The notes beneath the pieces were generated by a model that was given only the letters and a program-made list of their open reading frames with translations, did no database searches and had not been told where the DNA came from. Positions 1 through 7,024 of a DNA stretch of 43,170 bases are shown here, one piece after another. Origin of the DNA: Thermoplasmata archaeon (GTDB taxonomy: Archaea; Thermoplasmatota; Thermoplasmata; Lutacidiplasmatales; UBA184); assembly GCA_027365105.1 (NCBI GenBank), contig DAHXNZ010000013.1, forward strand, positions 1-43,170. Reading direction: 5' to 3'. Numbering within the stretch: the stretch's first letter is position 1; every line of letters starts with the position of its first letter. The position numbers were made by a program, and so were the translations under genes.

Positions 1-262
1 GACCGGGGTGGGTCTCCCGCAGCGGCTTTCCTCCTCCCCCGGGCGAGCGTATCCGTGCTCTCGCACGGGAGGGAAGGCCCTTCTGCACCTCCCGAACGCC
101 CCGACGGACGGTATTGACCGAGAATCCCGTCAGTTGCTGGACGTGCCGAACGCCTCCCCAGCCGGTCTGAAGGGCCATGGCCCCGGCCAGCCAACGGCGC
201 TGCGCCTCATCCATGCTGGGGAGCAAGACCAACCACGGCTCCTTCTCGTGGGGTTCGCCCAT
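1..262 (-). CDS. ISAzo13-type transposase, N-terminal fragment (cut by window edge)
   Basis: This is the first 87 codons of a minus-strand gene that continues beyond base 1. It starts at the ATG whose complement is 260-262; an in-frame stop lies just upstream at 281-283, so no earlier ATG is possible. Visible features are an early 'DEAQRRWLAGA' segment, a helix-turn-helix-like stretch ('TGFSVNTVRRGVREV'), and the basic 'RIRSPGGGGKPL' motif. That order is typical of the N-terminus of ISAzo13-family transposases, where the HTH and a glycine-rich 'RxPGGGRK' motif precede the DDE catalytic core. The catalytic domain lies outside the window, so intactness cannot be judged. The flank at about 270-340 is clearly more AT-rich than the rest of the neighbourhood and probably holds the element's promoter and end. 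Family assignment is from motif recognition. Confidence 0.75.
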   Translation of the reverse strand, partial: MGEPHEKEPWLVLLPSMDEAQRRWLAGAMALQTGWGGVRHVQQLTGFSVNTVRRGVREVQKGLPSRARARIRSPGGGGKPLRETHPG

Positions 263-376
263 GCGGTTGGGTATGGCGCGCTAATGTATCAAGTTAACCA
301 TTTACAATCCCTAAGTCGCGAACTGCTCACAATCAGTCCGTACTTGGAATGCTGCTACCCGTACGTCACGGGCTGC

Positions 377-820
377 TCAGGCTATGTCGAACTCGTTCCC
401 CTCGGGGTCGGCCATCGCGACTGCATACCGGCCGTGGCCCTCGTCATCGTCCGTCTCAAGGCGTTCGGCCCCGAGTGCGGCCAAGCGGGCCGCCTCCACT
501 TCCACCCGCTCCTTGCGTTGCGCGAGAGGGACCGCGCGCCCTCCGCCAGCTCCGATATCGAAGTGAAGACGGTTCTTAACCGTCTTCGGCTCGGGCACTT
601 GGTGGAACCAGATTCGGGGGCCGTTACCCGTGGGGTCCACGAGGGAGTCGGGACCAATTCCCAAGTCCTCTTCACCTACCCCGAGGTTCCGGTAGTAGTC
701 GTCCCACGAGTCGAAGCCGGAGGGGGGCGGTTCGAGCACATATCCCAGCGCTTCGAGCCAGAAACGTGCGAGTGGCGCCGCTTCGCGACAGTCGATCACG
801 ATCTGGAACCGAACGGGCAT
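377..820 (-). CDS. VOC-fold (glyoxalase-like) protein
   Basis: A 147-residue protein of the vicinal-oxygen-chelate superfamily, nearest the Glyoxalase_6-type subgroup common in actinobacteria and archaea. The N-terminus 'FQIVIDCREAAPLARFWLEALGY' and the C-terminal 'MADPEGNEFDIA' are the two most conserved signatures of these proteins. The middle 'IWFHQVPEPKTVKNRLHFDI' strand carries the usual 'K.R.H.D' pattern. H111-region and E-rich positions could bind a metal, but the substrate is not predictable; these proteins range from lyases and dioxygenases to antibiotic-binding proteins. It stands alone, downstream of its own promoter region, and its stop is 114 bases from the ISAzo13 transposase start on the same strand. 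Family assignment is firm; function is open. Confidence 0.85.
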   Translation of the reverse strand: MPVRFQIVIDCREAAPLARFWLEALGYVLEPPPSGFDSWDDYYRNLGVGEEDLGIGPDSLVDPTGNGPRIWFHQVPEPKTVKNRLHFDIGAGGGRAVPLAQRKERVEVEAARLAALGAERLETDDDEGHGRYAVAMADPEGNEFDIA

Positions 821-850
821 GTGGATCTATCCTCTCCGTACCTGAAGCCG

Positions 851-880
851 TTCGAAACCTTATGTTCGAAGTATAGGCCC
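851..880 (-). promoter_or_regulatory. Promoter region of the VOC gene with paired TTCGAA boxes
   Basis: Two TTCGAA hexamers (851-856 and 865-870) are separated by eight bases, and each is preceded by G or adjoining similar flanks. Just upstream on the minus strand is a TATA-like CCTATAC (about 871-878). The arrangement lies 30-60 bases before the VOC start codon, where an archaeal repressor could block TBP/TFB. The hexamers are seen directly; their use as an operator is inference. Confidence 0.35.
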
Positions 881-1536
881 AGACTCTCGCGCTGTGGCGG
901 CATCGGGCGCCTTGCGGGTCGTCAGGGGGAAGTCGGGGCGCCCGAGGGTGTTCCAAACCCTGCCGCACCCTTTTCCACGCCTCCGGTTACGGTCGTTGAG
1001 GCAGGGCCGGCCCTCCGGCAGGTTCCGGTCGGCGGACCCGCAGGTTGGGCCACCCCGCTCCACGGGGGCCACGATCCCCGCAGGGCGAGGAGTTCCTCCG
1101 CCAGCTCCGGAGTCACCCGACCAGGACATCCCCGCGCGCGTCCGCTCCGGGTCTTCCGTCTCCCTCCCCGGATTTCACGCACCGCAACTCGGACCCGCTT
1201 CGATCGACGACCGGCCGACGGCTGGATCGGTGGGATATCGCGGTTTCTCTTCGACCTTCTCCCCCGCGGCACCGACGGTTTCTCGTCCGAAGCCGGCGAG
1301 CTTCCCCCGTCACGTTCCTCGCGGGCGATCGGGCGTTCCCTTTCCGTGGCCCCCTGTCTCTGCCGGAGCCCGGATCCCCTCCACGGCTCGATCGCGATCC
1401 CTCCGGCGCGTTCCGCTTCCGATGTCGTCTCAGCTTCGCGTACGGCCGGGAGGAAGCCTCGGATCCCCGAAGGGCCGCCGCTCCCCTCCATCCGAGGGTG
1501 GCTCGAACCGAGCGGCGCGTCGTCGGATCGGCGGGT
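871..1536. other. Intergenic stretch without a recognisable gene
   Basis: About 660 GC-rich bases between the VOC promoter and the 3' end of the HPS/RraA gene. Several open frames cross it on both strands, but all are proline/arginine/serine-rich, lack domains and change character nowhere, which is what random GC-rich DNA gives. No RNA gene was recognised. Confidence 0.5.
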
Positions 1537-2841
1537 TCAGCCGACGCGTTCCCAGCGTTCGAGCTTCTGGACCGAGCCGAGGGTCGAGCCGCGCTGGATC
1601 TCCTCGCGGACCCGGTTCTCGTGTTCCATGACGTCCAGGGCCCGGTTGGCGATCTCCTGGGCCCGCTCCCGGGGGACGACCACGACGCCGCTCGCATCCC
1701 CGACGATCCAGTCGCCCGGGCGGACCCGGACGCCGCCGACCACCACCTCGGTCCCGATCTCCCCGTGGCCCTTCGGCTCCCCGGCGTTGGGGCTCACCGA
1801 CCGGCTGAAGACCGGGAAGCCGAGCTCGAGGATCGCGTCGATGTCGCGGGCGGCCCCGTCGATCACGACCGCCGCGACCTGGCGCATATGGGCGCTCCAG
1901 CTGGCGAGCTCGCCCCAGATCGCGGTGGTCCCGCCGCCGGCGTCGACGACGACCACATCGCCCGGGCCGGCCCGATCGATCGCCTCCACCGGCTTCGCCC
2001 AGTCGCCGTCCCGGGTGAGCACTGTCACCGCCGGCCCGGCGACCCGTACGGTCGGGCCCGTGAGCCGGGGGAGGATCCCGTGCATCGCGCCCTGTCGCTG
2101 CATCGCGTCGGTCACATTGGGGGAGGAGACCTTGAGGAACGCCGCCCGGATCTCGGCCCCCGCGTAGCGCCGGAACCGGTCGGAGGTCGCGGCGCTCTGG
2201 GTTTCCATCGACCGCCGGATCTCGCGCGTGGCCTCGACGATCTGCGCGCTCTTGGTGATCGCGCCGCCGACCACGAGGATCTGGGCGCCCGCCCGGGTGG
2301 CGCGCGCGACGCTCTCGCTGGTGAGGCCGCCTGCGACCGCGACCGGGAGGTCGGTCGCCCGGACCAGCGCCTCGAGTTCGGCGAACGGGGTGCGGGCCTG
2401 CATCTGCATGTCGATGCCGACATGCCAGCAGACCGCCGCGGCCCCGAGCTCGGCCGCCCGCCGGCTCCGGGCGACCGGGTCGGCGACGTTGAGCAGGTCG
2501 ACCACGATCTCGGCCCCGTAGAGCTCCCCGCCCCGGACCGCCTCGGCGATCGTGTCGTCGTCGGCGGTGCCGAGGACCGTCACCAGGTCGGCGCCGGCCT
2601 TCGCGGCGATCTCGACCTCGAACGCCCCGGTGTCCATGATCTTCATGTCGGCGACGATCCGGTGTCCACCGAACGTCTTCTTGAGCTCCCGGACCGCGTC
2701 GAGCCCCTCGCTCTTGATGAGGGGGGTGCCCGCCTCGATCCAGTCGGCGCCGCCCTCGACCGCCTCCCGGGCGGCGGCGAGGGCCCGGGAGAGGTTCTCG
2801 AAGTCGAGGGCCACCTGGAGGACCGGACGATCGAGCCGCAT
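1537..2841 (-). CDS. Bifunctional 3-hexulose-6-phosphate synthase / RraA-like protein
   Basis: A 434-residue fusion. Residues about 1-210 are an orotidine-phosphate-decarboxylase-fold domain of the hexulose-6-phosphate synthase type: 'LDFENLSRAL', 'GADWIEAGTPLIKSEG', the catalytic 'ADMKIMDTG' motif, and the phosphate-binding 'AVAGGLTSES' and 'ILVVGGAITKS' loops. Residues about 225-425 are an RraA/HMG-aldolase-like domain with 'DVVVVDAGGGTTAIWGELAS' and 'VVIDGAARDIDAI', including the conserved R-D pair. HPS interconverts hexulose-6-phosphate with ribulose-5-phosphate plus formaldehyde. In archaea lacking the oxidative pentose phosphate route it runs in reverse to supply pentoses. This same fusion is known from many archaea; the role of the RraA part there is unsettled. 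The ATG start lies back to back with the divergent methyltransferase region. Confidence 0.9.
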   Translation of the reverse strand: MRLDRPVLQVALDFENLSRALAAAREAVEGGADWIEAGTPLIKSEGLDAVRELKKTFGGHRIVADMKIMDTGAFEVEIAAKAGADLVTVLGTADDDTIAEAVRGGELYGAEIVVDLLNVADPVARSRRAAELGAAAVCWHVGIDMQMQARTPFAELEALVRATDLPVAVAGGLTSESVARATRAGAQILVVGGAITKSAQIVEATREIRRSMETQSAATSDRFRRYAGAEIRAAFLKVSSPNVTDAMQRQGAMHGILPRLTGPTVRVAGPAVTVLTRDGDWAKPVEAIDRAGPGDVVVVDAGGGTTAIWGELASWSAHMRQVAAVVIDGAARDIDAILELGFPVFSRSVSPNAGEPKGHGEIGTEVVVGGVRVRPGDWIVGDASGVVVVPRERAQEIANRALDVMEHENRVREEIQRGSTLGSVQKLERWERVG

Positions 2842-2860
2842 GGCTCACGCGACGGGGGCG

Positions 2861-2872
2861 TCGGTATTAACG
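2861..2872 (+). promoter_or_regulatory. TATA-like element for the first DNA methyltransferase
   Basis: The only AT-rich patch here (GGTATTAACGCT) is centred about 27 bases before the ATG at 2894. That is the spacing expected for an archaeal TATA box driving a leaderless transcript, and it supports 2894 rather than the upstream in-frame ATG at 2840. Confidence 0.45.
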
Positions 2873-2893
2873 CTCCCGGGGGTTCCCCCGCGG

Positions 2894-3700
2894 ATGCCCG
2901 GTGCGGAGGCCCCGGTCCGGCTCATCGTGGGGGACGCCGCCGAGCTCCCGGGGATTGGGCCCGCGTCGGTCCATCTGGTCGTCACCTCGCCGCCCTACCC
3001 GATGGTCGCCCAATGGGACGGCAGCTTTGCCGCCCAGGGCGCCGACGACTTTGAGAGCATGCACGCGGGGCTGGACCGCGCCTGGCGGGCGTGCCACCGA
3101 GTCCTCGTCCCCGGCGGGATCCTCGCGATCAACATCGGTGACGCCGTCCGCTCCCGGGACGGGGAGTTCCGGCTCTGGCCGAACCATGCCCGGGTCCTGG
3201 CCGGCGCCGCCCGGATCGGCTTGCGGCCCCTGCCCTACATCCTCTGGAAGAAGCCCCTCAACAAGCCGAACGCCTTCCTGGGCTCCGGCTTCCTGCCGCC
3301 CAACGCCTACGTCACCCTCGACTGCGAGTTCCTGCTGCTCTTCCGGAAGGGCGGGCTCCGGCGGTTCGCGGCGCACGACGCGAACCGGTGGGCGAGCCGG
3401 TACACCCGGACCGAGCGGGACCTCTGGTTCTCCCAGGTCTGGAGTGACGTCCGGGGGGTGCGCCAGGCCGGCCCGGACGGCCGGACGGGGGCGTTCCCGC
3501 CCGAGATCCCCCGGCGGCTGATCCGGATGTTCAGCGTCCTCGGCGACACGGTGCTCGATCCGTTCGCGGGCACGGGCACCACGCTCTGGGCGGCCGCGGA
3601 GCTGGGCCGTCGAGCGGTCGGGGTCGAGCGGGACCCTACGGTCCATCGGCGCAGCGCGGCCCGGGGGCAGGCGCGGGGCCTTCGGGTCGTGACGGAGTGA
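2894..3700 (+). CDS. Orphan DNA methyltransferase, N4-cytosine/N6-adenine class (SPPY type)
   Basis: A 268-residue SAM-dependent DNA methyltransferase. The catalytic motif TSPPY is at residues 31-35 and the SAM-binding DPFAGTGTT motif at about 222-230, so the catalytic motif precedes motif I. That is the permuted beta-class order seen in enzymes such as M.PvuII, and serine in S-P-P-Y favours N4-methylcytosine. Lys-Pro-Leu-Asn at about 120 and the VLDPFAGTG core match the family. No restriction endonuclease is adjacent, so it is a solitary methyltransferase in this window. The start is chosen because a TATA-like element lies about 27 bases upstream; 2840 is an alternative. The last 65 bases overlap the 3' end of the convergent gene at 3636-4172. 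Its target sequence cannot be read from the protein. Confidence 0.85.
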   Translation: MPGAEAPVRLIVGDAAELPGIGPASVHLVVTSPPYPMVAQWDGSFAAQGADDFESMHAGLDRAWRACHRVLVPGGILAINIGDAVRSRDGEFRLWPNHARVLAGAARIGLRPLPYILWKKPLNKPNAFLGSGFLPPNAYVTLDCEFLLLFRKGGLRRFAAHDANRWASRYTRTERDLWFSQVWSDVRGVRQAGPDGRTGAFPPEIPRRLIRMFSVLGDTVLDPFAGTGTTLWAAAELGRRAVGVERDPTVHRRSAARGQARGLRVVTE

Positions 3701-4172
3701 CCGGGGCGGGCGGCGCCGCCCGCCGGTCGAGTTCCTCCACGACCGAACGTCGGAGGTAGTCGAGCGCGGGCGTCTCGAGGCGGTCGAGGTGGAGCAGGAG
3801 GTAGTGGAGGTAGACCCGCTCGGGCCGCCGGCTCGGGCCCGGGCCGGCCGGTCCCGCGGGCAGCTGGGCGAGCCGGGCCAGCGTCGGGAGGTGGTGGGTC
3901 GCCCCGGGGTCGTGCGCGGCCCGGCCGACCGCTCCGACGAGCGGGGGGGTGTAGAGATCGACCGGATCGGTCGGGGGGGCCCGGACCGCGGCCTCGGCCG
4001 CGGCCGGCGCACCGCCGTGCCGGCGGGACCGGACATACGGGTGGGTCGGCAGGGCCGGATCCTGGAAGTCGGAGAGCGGGCGCCCCGAGACGTTCTCGAC
4101 GATCGCCTCCAGGCTCCAGCTCTCGCGGCGACGTCGGGGGCGTTCGGGACCTCGCGGCGCCGAGGCGGTCAT
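3636..4172 (-). CDS. Unknown protein, last gene of the VirB4/VirB6-like operon
   Basis: 178 residues, no family recognised. The N-terminal third is basic ('RPRRRRESW'), followed by 'SLEAIVENVSGRPLSDFQDPALPTHPYVR'-type sequence, an alanine/proline-rich middle, and a helical segment near 125-150 ('VYLHYLLLHLDRLETPALDYL') that could pack against a partner; the tail is proline-rich. There is no signal peptide or membrane segment. I chose ATG 4172 over GTG 4190 because GAGGGG sits just before it. It begins 24 bases after the stop of the VirB4-like ATPase, so it is probably co-transcribed and may be a cytosolic accessory of that ATPase. Its 3' end overlaps the convergent methyltransferase by 65 bases, so the exact C-terminus should be treated with caution. 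Confidence 0.55.
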   Translation of the reverse strand: MTASAPRGPERPRRRRESWSLEAIVENVSGRPLSDFQDPALPTHPYVRSRRHGGAPAAAEAAVRAPPTDPVDLYTPPLVGAVGRAAHDPGATHHLPTLARLAQLPAGPAGPGPSRRPERVYLHYLLLHLDRLETPALDYLRRSVVEELDRRAAPPAPVTPSRPEGPAPAPGPRCADGP

Positions 4173-4196
4173 ATCCCCTCGTCGGCCCACGGACCA

Positions 4197-5876
4197 TCAT
4201 AAACCATCGGGTCGACTCGCAGCGACCTTCCGGGCCGGCCCCCCGGTGCCGAGTGCCCGGGTCAGGAACTCGAGCTCGGCGGTGGTGCAGACCATCGCGA
4301 TCGGCAGGTGGGCCTCGCCGAGCCTCAGGAGCCCCTCCGAGTAGCCGGCCTCGGTCGGCAGCCGGGCCCTCGGCAGCCAGTCGATCTCCCCCGACGTGAG
4401 CCCGTAGAACCGGCCGACCGCCTCGGAGACCGGCGCGAGCCGGAGGAGGAGGCTCGCCCGGAGGTTGCGCAGGATCGCCCGCCCGCTCTCGTGCCGGAGG
4501 AAGTCGTCGGGGCTCTGGCTCAGGAGCAGGAACCCTCCGGTGAAGTGGCGCACGTGCCGGACGACCCGGTCGAGGAACTCGGCGGTCGCCGGATGCCGGG
4601 CGAGGAGGTGGGCCTCGTCGACCACCGCGAGCTTCGGCCCCGGGGCATCGCGCAGGAGCCCGTAGGTCCAGTCGAGGACGTAGGCGAGGTGGAACGGGAG
4701 GTGGTTCTCGGGGATCCCCCGGAAGTCGACCGTCAGCACCTCGGCCTGCGGGTCGATGGTCGTCGGCCCGTCGACCGCGGCGAGCGACCCCGACCGGAAG
4801 ATCTCCAATAGGCCGGCGAGCCTCGGCGGCGCCTTCGGGTCGGAGCCGACCAGATCGACCAGATCGCCCAGGGTCGGGATCTCGGGACCGCGCTCGTAGA
4901 GCCGGCTGACCGACGCATCGAGGGCGGCCATCTCCTCGTCGAGGAGGCTCGGGAAGAGGGCGCGCAGGATCGCGCCCACCCGGCCGGCCTTCTCCTTCCG
5001 GTCCCCGCCGGTGGTCACGGGATCGAGCGGGTTCAGTCGGACCCGGGCGTCGGCCCCGAGCCGGATCACCGTGCCGCCGAGCGCCTCGGCCAGGCCGGAG
5101 AACTCGCCGAGCGGATCGAGGATCACGGTCCGGAGCCCCTCGGTCTGCCAGCGGGAGCGCAGCGCCATCAGCGCGGCGGCGAAGCTCTTGCCGGCCCCGG
5201 TCGTTCCGAAGATCCCCCAGGAGTAGCTCGAGTGCCGCCAGCGGTCGACGACCACCGGCGCCGCCTCGCCGAGGGTGAGGCCGAGCAGGATGCCGCCCCG
5301 CTCGAGGACCCCTTCGTCGCCGAGCGGGTAGAAGGCGGCGAGCCCGTCGGTCGGGAGGGTGTGCCAGTAGCCGACCGGCCGGGGCTCGACCCCGGAGAGG
5401 TCGTACGGCCGCAGGGCCTCCCGCACCTGATGGGCGGGGATCCGGGACCGGAACCCGAGCTCGGCGAGCCGGCGCTCGAGGCCGGCCCTCAGCCGCTCGG
5501 CGCCCTCCCGGCCGGGATCGACCGGCACGAACCTGAGGCCGACCTTCCAAAGCTCCTGCTCCCGCCGGGCGATCTGGCCCGCGAGCTCGGCGGAGCTCGC
5601 CCCGATCGACTCGAGCGAGGCGGTCGACGCGCCGGCGCCCCGGGCGAGTTCGGCCTCGGCGACCGCCCGGGCGCTGTGGACCAGCTCGATCGCCCGGTCG
5701 TGGGAGATCCGGTGGAACTCGATCCCGAGATCGATCCGTTCGGTGAGCGGCAGCAGCCGTTCCAGGAAGCCGAACGCCACCCCCCGGGGCAGTTCGTCGA
5801 GCAGCAGGGGGGCCCGGACCCGGGCTCCGATGCGGAGCCACCGGCTCCCCTCGACCGGCGCCGGGGCGCGGCTCAT
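4197..5876 (-). CDS. VirB4/CedB-like type IV secretion (conjugation) ATPase
   Basis: A 559-residue ATPase of the VirB4/HerA-FtsK superfamily, which powers pilus biogenesis and DNA or protein transfer in conjugation systems and, in crenarchaea, DNA import (CedB). Walker A GTTGAGKS is at about 224-231 and Walker B KLAVVDEAHLL at about 415-425. Between them are the usual 'ILDPLGEFSGLAEALGG' and 'NPLDP' blocks. After Walker B come 'LLSQSPDDF' and 'AILRNLRASLLLRL', which match the VirB4 sensor region. Residues 1-200 resemble only the later half of a VirB4 N-terminal domain. The ATG at 5876 overlaps the preceding stop (ATGA), which favours it over an upstream start at 5900. No membrane segment is evident. 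The surrounding genes make a secretion-type role more likely than a HerA DNA-repair role. Confidence 0.85.
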   Translation of the reverse strand: MSRAPAPVEGSRWLRIGARVRAPLLLDELPRGVAFGFLERLLPLTERIDLGIEFHRISHDRAIELVHSARAVAEAELARGAGASTASLESIGASSAELAGQIARREQELWKVGLRFVPVDPGREGAERLRAGLERRLAELGFRSRIPAHQVREALRPYDLSGVEPRPVGYWHTLPTDGLAAFYPLGDEGVLERGGILLGLTLGEAAPVVVDRWRHSSYSWGIFGTTGAGKSFAAALMALRSRWQTEGLRTVILDPLGEFSGLAEALGGTVIRLGADARVRLNPLDPVTTGGDRKEKAGRVGAILRALFPSLLDEEMAALDASVSRLYERGPEIPTLGDLVDLVGSDPKAPPRLAGLLEIFRSGSLAAVDGPTTIDPQAEVLTVDFRGIPENHLPFHLAYVLDWTYGLLRDAPGPKLAVVDEAHLLARHPATAEFLDRVVRHVRHFTGGFLLLSQSPDDFLRHESGRAILRNLRASLLLRLAPVSEAVGRFYGLTSGEIDWLPRARLPTEAGYSEGLLRLGEAHLPIAMVCTTAELEFLTRALGTGGPARKVAASRPDGL

Positions 5877-6238
5877 GGCGCCCCCCGGGGCGTTCCCCAC
5901 CCCCGGGGCAGCGTCGGCACCCCGAGGAAGGCGAGCGGCGCGAGCGCGATCGCGAACCCGAGGGCCCGGACCGGAGCGAGTTCGGGCGGGGCGGCGACGA
6001 GCAGGGCGGCCCCAAGGGCCGCCGGCACCACGACGAGCAGGAGCGGGCCGATCCCGGGCCGGGCGCGGTCCCGGCCGAAGTTCCGGGTGAGCCCGACGAC
6101 GATTGCCAGGATGCCGAGGGTCACCGACGCCGACGCGAGGTAGGGGACCGCGATCGCCAGGAGCCCGATTCCGAGCGACGCGGTCCAGGCGGCCGCCCGC
6201 GGGTGGGCGGCCACGATCCGGGGCAGGAGGTCGGTCAT
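5873..6238 (-). CDS. Small polytopic membrane protein in the type IV secretion-like operon
   Basis: 121 residues with about four hydrophobic segments (near 15-35, 38-51, 64-84 and 90-110) separated by short basic or proline loops such as 'TRNFGRDRARPG'. I do not recognise a family. Start and stop overlap the neighbouring genes by four bases on each side (ATGA), so it is translated as part of a tightly coupled string between the PrgI/VirB3-like gene and the VirB4-like ATPase. That position is where conjugation loci often carry VirB3- or VirB8-like membrane partners, but no sequence motif ties it to either. It could be an inner-membrane platform component. Confidence 0.7.
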   Translation of the reverse strand: MTDLLPRIVAAHPRAAAWTASLGIGLLAIAVPYLASASVTLGILAIVVGLTRNFGRDRARPGIGPLLLVVVPAALGAALLVAAPPELAPVRALGFAIALAPLAFLGVPTLPRGWGTPRGAP

Positions 6239-7023
6239 GGGGGGCTCCCCGCGGCGTCCGACCGCTCCCAGCCGAAGCGTCGGGCGGCCCGGTCCAGCTC
6301 CGCCCCCGTCAGCCTCTGGGGCGACGCCCCGAGCGCCCGGAACCGTTCCTCGACCGCGGTGAGCCGGGCGTCGAGCTGGGCGAGGGCCTCCGGGCCGGCC
6401 TCGGGGGTCCCGAGCGCGAGGTAGGCCCGTCGGTGCCGGCGCCGCTCGCCGAGGAGCCCGACCAGCTCGTCGTACGCGTCGCGCGCGGCGGCCTCTCCTT
6501 CCCCGACGGCGGACCGGCGCGGCCGGAGCGCGCCCGAGGCGATCGGCACGGTCGAGGCGATCAGCACCCCGCCGGCGCCGCAGTCGAGGAGCAGCTCCCG
6601 GTAGACCGCGAACCGCGCGCGGAGCTCGGCGGGGGGCAGGAAGGCGATCGGGGTCCCCTCGGCCTGCACGATCCCGACCCTCCGGCCCGACGGCAGGGTC
6701 AACCAGCGGGGGTCGGCCGCAGGGTCCCGGGGGATCGGGTCGCGCCGGAGCCGCTCATGGCGCCGTCCGCGCCGTCGGGCCCTCAGGTAGAGCGCCGTGT
6801 CGAGCGGGACCCCGTCGATCCGGACCAGCCCGACCAGGAGGCCGATCCCGATCATCGGGAGCCAGCCCCACAGGCCGACGATCGGAATCAGCAGCGCGCC
6901 GCCGAGGGCGTAGGCGAGCCCTTTGACCGCGTCCCGGGCGCTCGGGAACGGGCCGAGCCTGAGCGGCCGGTCGATCCGCTCGGGGAGCCCGATCGGGAGG
7001 CCGACCCCGTTCGCGATCGTCAT
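6235..7023 (-). CDS. PrgI/VirB3-like membrane protein with a soluble VirB4-N-like extension
   Basis: 262 residues. The N-terminal 'PERIDRPLRLGPFP' followed by two adjacent membrane segments (about 30-50 and 53-70) matches the layout of PrgI-family proteins, the VirB3 counterpart in Gram-positive and archaeal type IV systems, which anchor the VirB4 ATPase. Residues about 108-160 ('WLTLPSGRRVGIVQAEG', 'FLPPAELRARFAVYREL', 'GVLIASTVPI') resemble the first strands and helices of VirB4 N-terminal domains. The rest is a charged, probably helical region with R/E-rich stretches. Because the VirB4-like protein downstream lacks that first half, the domain may have been transferred to this gene. The start is one base after the VirB6-like gene's stop; the 3' end overlaps the next gene by four bases. 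PrgI resemblance is moderate; the extension reading is tentative. Confidence 0.65.
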   Translation of the reverse strand: MTIANGVGLPIGLPERIDRPLRLGPFPSARDAVKGLAYALGGALLIPIVGLWGWLPMIGIGLLVGLVRIDGVPLDTALYLRARRRGRRHERLRRDPIPRDPAADPRWLTLPSGRRVGIVQAEGTPIAFLPPAELRARFAVYRELLLDCGAGGVLIASTVPIASGALRPRRSAVGEGEAAARDAYDELVGLLGERRRHRRAYLALGTPEAGPEALAQLDARLTAVEERFRALGASPQRLTGAELDRAARRFGWERSDAAGSPP

Positions 7024-7024
7024 C

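Noticed and set aside
8-2167. A 719-codon plus-strand frame across the left end
   Set aside because: It runs antisense to the transposase fragment, the VOC gene and HPS/RraA, all of which have clear family motifs; its own sequence has none.
1045-3054. A 669-codon plus-strand frame
   Set aside because: Antisense to the HPS/RraA fusion, proline/arginine/glycine-rich, no recognisable domain.
4197-5876. HerA-type DNA repair ATPase (HerA-NurA) instead of VirB4
   Set aside because: No NurA, Mre11 or Rad50 gene is adjacent, and the neighbours encode membrane and pilin-like proteins typical of secretion loci.
3307-6015. A 902-codon minus-strand frame across the VirB4-like gene
   Set aside because: Another frame of the same strand; composition is R/G/P-rich and the Walker motifs lie in the frame annotated at 4197-5876.
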